Origin: Akkermansia sp.
GTDB lineage: Bacteria; Verrucomicrobiota; Verrucomicrobiia; Verrucomicrobiales; Akkermansiaceae
Assembly: GCA_017555465.1 (NCBI GenBank)
Contig: JAFZGH010000075.1
Coordinates: 1 to 6,604 of the forward strand
Direction of reading: 5' to 3'
DNA length: 6,604 nucleotides
Part shown: positions 5,967 to 6,604 of the stretch, piece after piece
How positions within the stretch are numbered: position 1 is the first letter of the stretch
Layout: each line of letters begins with the position of its first letter
The notes under the pieces: model-generated
Database searches by the model: none
Told to the model about the DNA's origin: nothing
Seen by the model: only the letters and a program-made list of their open reading frames with translations
Translations under genes and position numbers: made by a program

Positions 5967-6335
5967 TCACACAAGCACAGCCAGCTGAGCCGTCACAGCA
6001 CCACTCGGAGCCGTGCCGCCGGCAGTCACCTGCAGCGTCACAAAGCGAGGACAATCCAGCGGAATACGAAGGCGAACCTCCGTCTCCTCATTAGCCTTTG
6101 TCACCACAGACGCACCGGCCACAGCCACCTTCTCGCCATCGCGGGTATCACTACCCACCACAGCCAGAGTCACAGGCTGAGCCAGCGCAGGGCAGCTCAG
6201 CACAATGTTGGCAGCATCGCGGCCACCACGCTCCGTCAGGTCAACCACCCAGGCGGCAGTTGCCTTGCCATTGGCCGTAGTGGGAGTCTCCACACGGGCC
6301 ACCAGCTGCATATCAATACGGTTATGAGTAATCAT
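5967..6335 (-). CDS. Bbp16-like capsid-associated (cement / stabilising) protein
   Basis: 122-residue protein directly downstream of the major capsid gene, one base after its stop codon. The sequence suggests an all-beta domain: repeated short hydrophobic runs (IVLSCP, VTLAVVG, VRLRIPL), then CPRFVTLQVT at about 95-104 and GAVTAQLAVLV as the last 11 residues. The closing pattern, 'P...fv.L...v.G..P.G.vtA.L', resembles the C-terminus of the Bordetella phage Bbp16 family, which lies next to the capsid gene in that phage and is thought to stabilise the capsid. That match is from memory of the family. The ATG at 6335 lacks a clear Shine-Dalgarno, so translation probably continues from the capsid gene. 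The alternative is an unrelated beta-rich head decoration protein; either way a capsid role is likely. Confidence 0.6.
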   Translation of the reverse strand: MITHNRIDMQLVARVETPTTANGKATAAWVVDLTERGGRDAANIVLSCPALAQPVTLAVVGSDTRDGEKVAVAGASVVTKANEETEVRLRIPLDCPRFVTLQVTAGGTAPSGAVTAQLAVLV

Positions 6336-6336
6336 A

Positions 6337-6604
6337 TCAGCGCTTCAGGTTGCTAAGGTTCTTCTTCATGGTGAACTCGCTAATCTTGGCCAGCTGCTTG
6401 ATGTTCTCCAGAGTCTCATCCTCGAGAAGAGCATCAGAGCACAGAATCGGCAGACCGTCGATATTCGTCTTCGGCAGAGCCGCGTGCGTGGCGTTCATGA
6501 TATTGGTGTAAGTCAGCTTCTCACCGCGCCAATCCTGCAGGCGACCCAGAGAACGGCGACCCATCACCACGCAAGTGGGAGTGTAGCCGGAAGGCAGCTC
6601 GCGA
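6337..6604 (-). CDS. Major capsid protein, C-terminal part (5' end outside window)
   Basis: Only the last 88 residues are present; the frame is open to the right edge, so the gene start lies beyond it and the internal GTG/ATG codons near 6570-6564 are not starts. Visible blocks are LPSGYTPTCVVMGRRSLGRL near the cut end and, further on, IDGLPILCSDALLEDET. The form 'vvM.RRSl..L ... GlPIl.sDall..E' is typical of the A-domain strand and helix at the end of HK97-fold major capsid proteins. After it comes a basic C-terminal tail with several Lys. The protein would form the icosahedral shell around the genome. It is the first visible gene of the leftward operon, and the stop is followed after one base by the Bbp16-like gene. 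The exact capsid subfamily cannot be set from this fragment. Confidence 0.85.
   Translation of the reverse strand, partial: RELPSGYTPTCVVMGRRSLGRLQDWRGEKLTYTNIMNATHAALPKTNIDGLPILCSDALLEDETLENIKQLAKISEFTMKKNLSNLKR

Noticed and set aside
5003..6094. 363-codon open frame on the plus strand opposite four structural genes
   Set aside because: It spans several well-supported minus-strand genes and their junctions, has low-complexity Ser/His/Pro/Arg content, and has no credible start signal.

Overview
The window is a piece of a tailed-phage or prophage genome. A head-and-tail structural module is read leftward on the minus strand and meets, tail to tail, the 3' part of a tyrosine recombinase (integrase) gene read rightward. 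The DNA is GC-rich by eye. The integrase C-terminus ends in a short conserved block after the catalytic Tyr (EYWFIRP), a pattern I associate with integrases of Verrucomicrobiota such as Akkermansia. That host assignment is tentative and rests on memory of the family, not a search.

In transcription order on the minus strand, from the right edge: the C-terminal 88 residues of the major capsid protein (cut by the window end); a small Bbp16-like capsid-associated protein; a DUF1320/Mu gp36-like head-tail connector; a probable neck or tail-terminator protein, coupled to the connector by an ATGA overlap; a probable major tail tube protein; a Rho-independent terminator; a Mu gpG/HK97 gp10-like protein with a strong Shine-Dalgarno; and a 991-residue tape measure protein. 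Apart from the terminator gap the genes are packed with 1 to 32 nt between them, as in a single late operon whose promoter lies off the right edge. The internal terminator after the tail tube gene probably makes the tube protein in excess over the tape measure.

The operon ends at the tape measure. A second terminator, oriented for the minus strand, lies just beyond it, and its T-tract overlaps the integrase stop codon. About 100 nt of non-coding DNA separates the tape measure stop from this hairpin.

Points to check: no distal tail, baseplate or fibre genes follow the tape measure; no tail assembly chaperone pair precedes it; and the junction with the integrase resembles the lambda order (late genes, attP, int). 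I found no tRNA, CRISPR, insertion sequence, defence system or clearly novel system. Long open frames opposite the structural genes are judged to be shadows of biased codon use.
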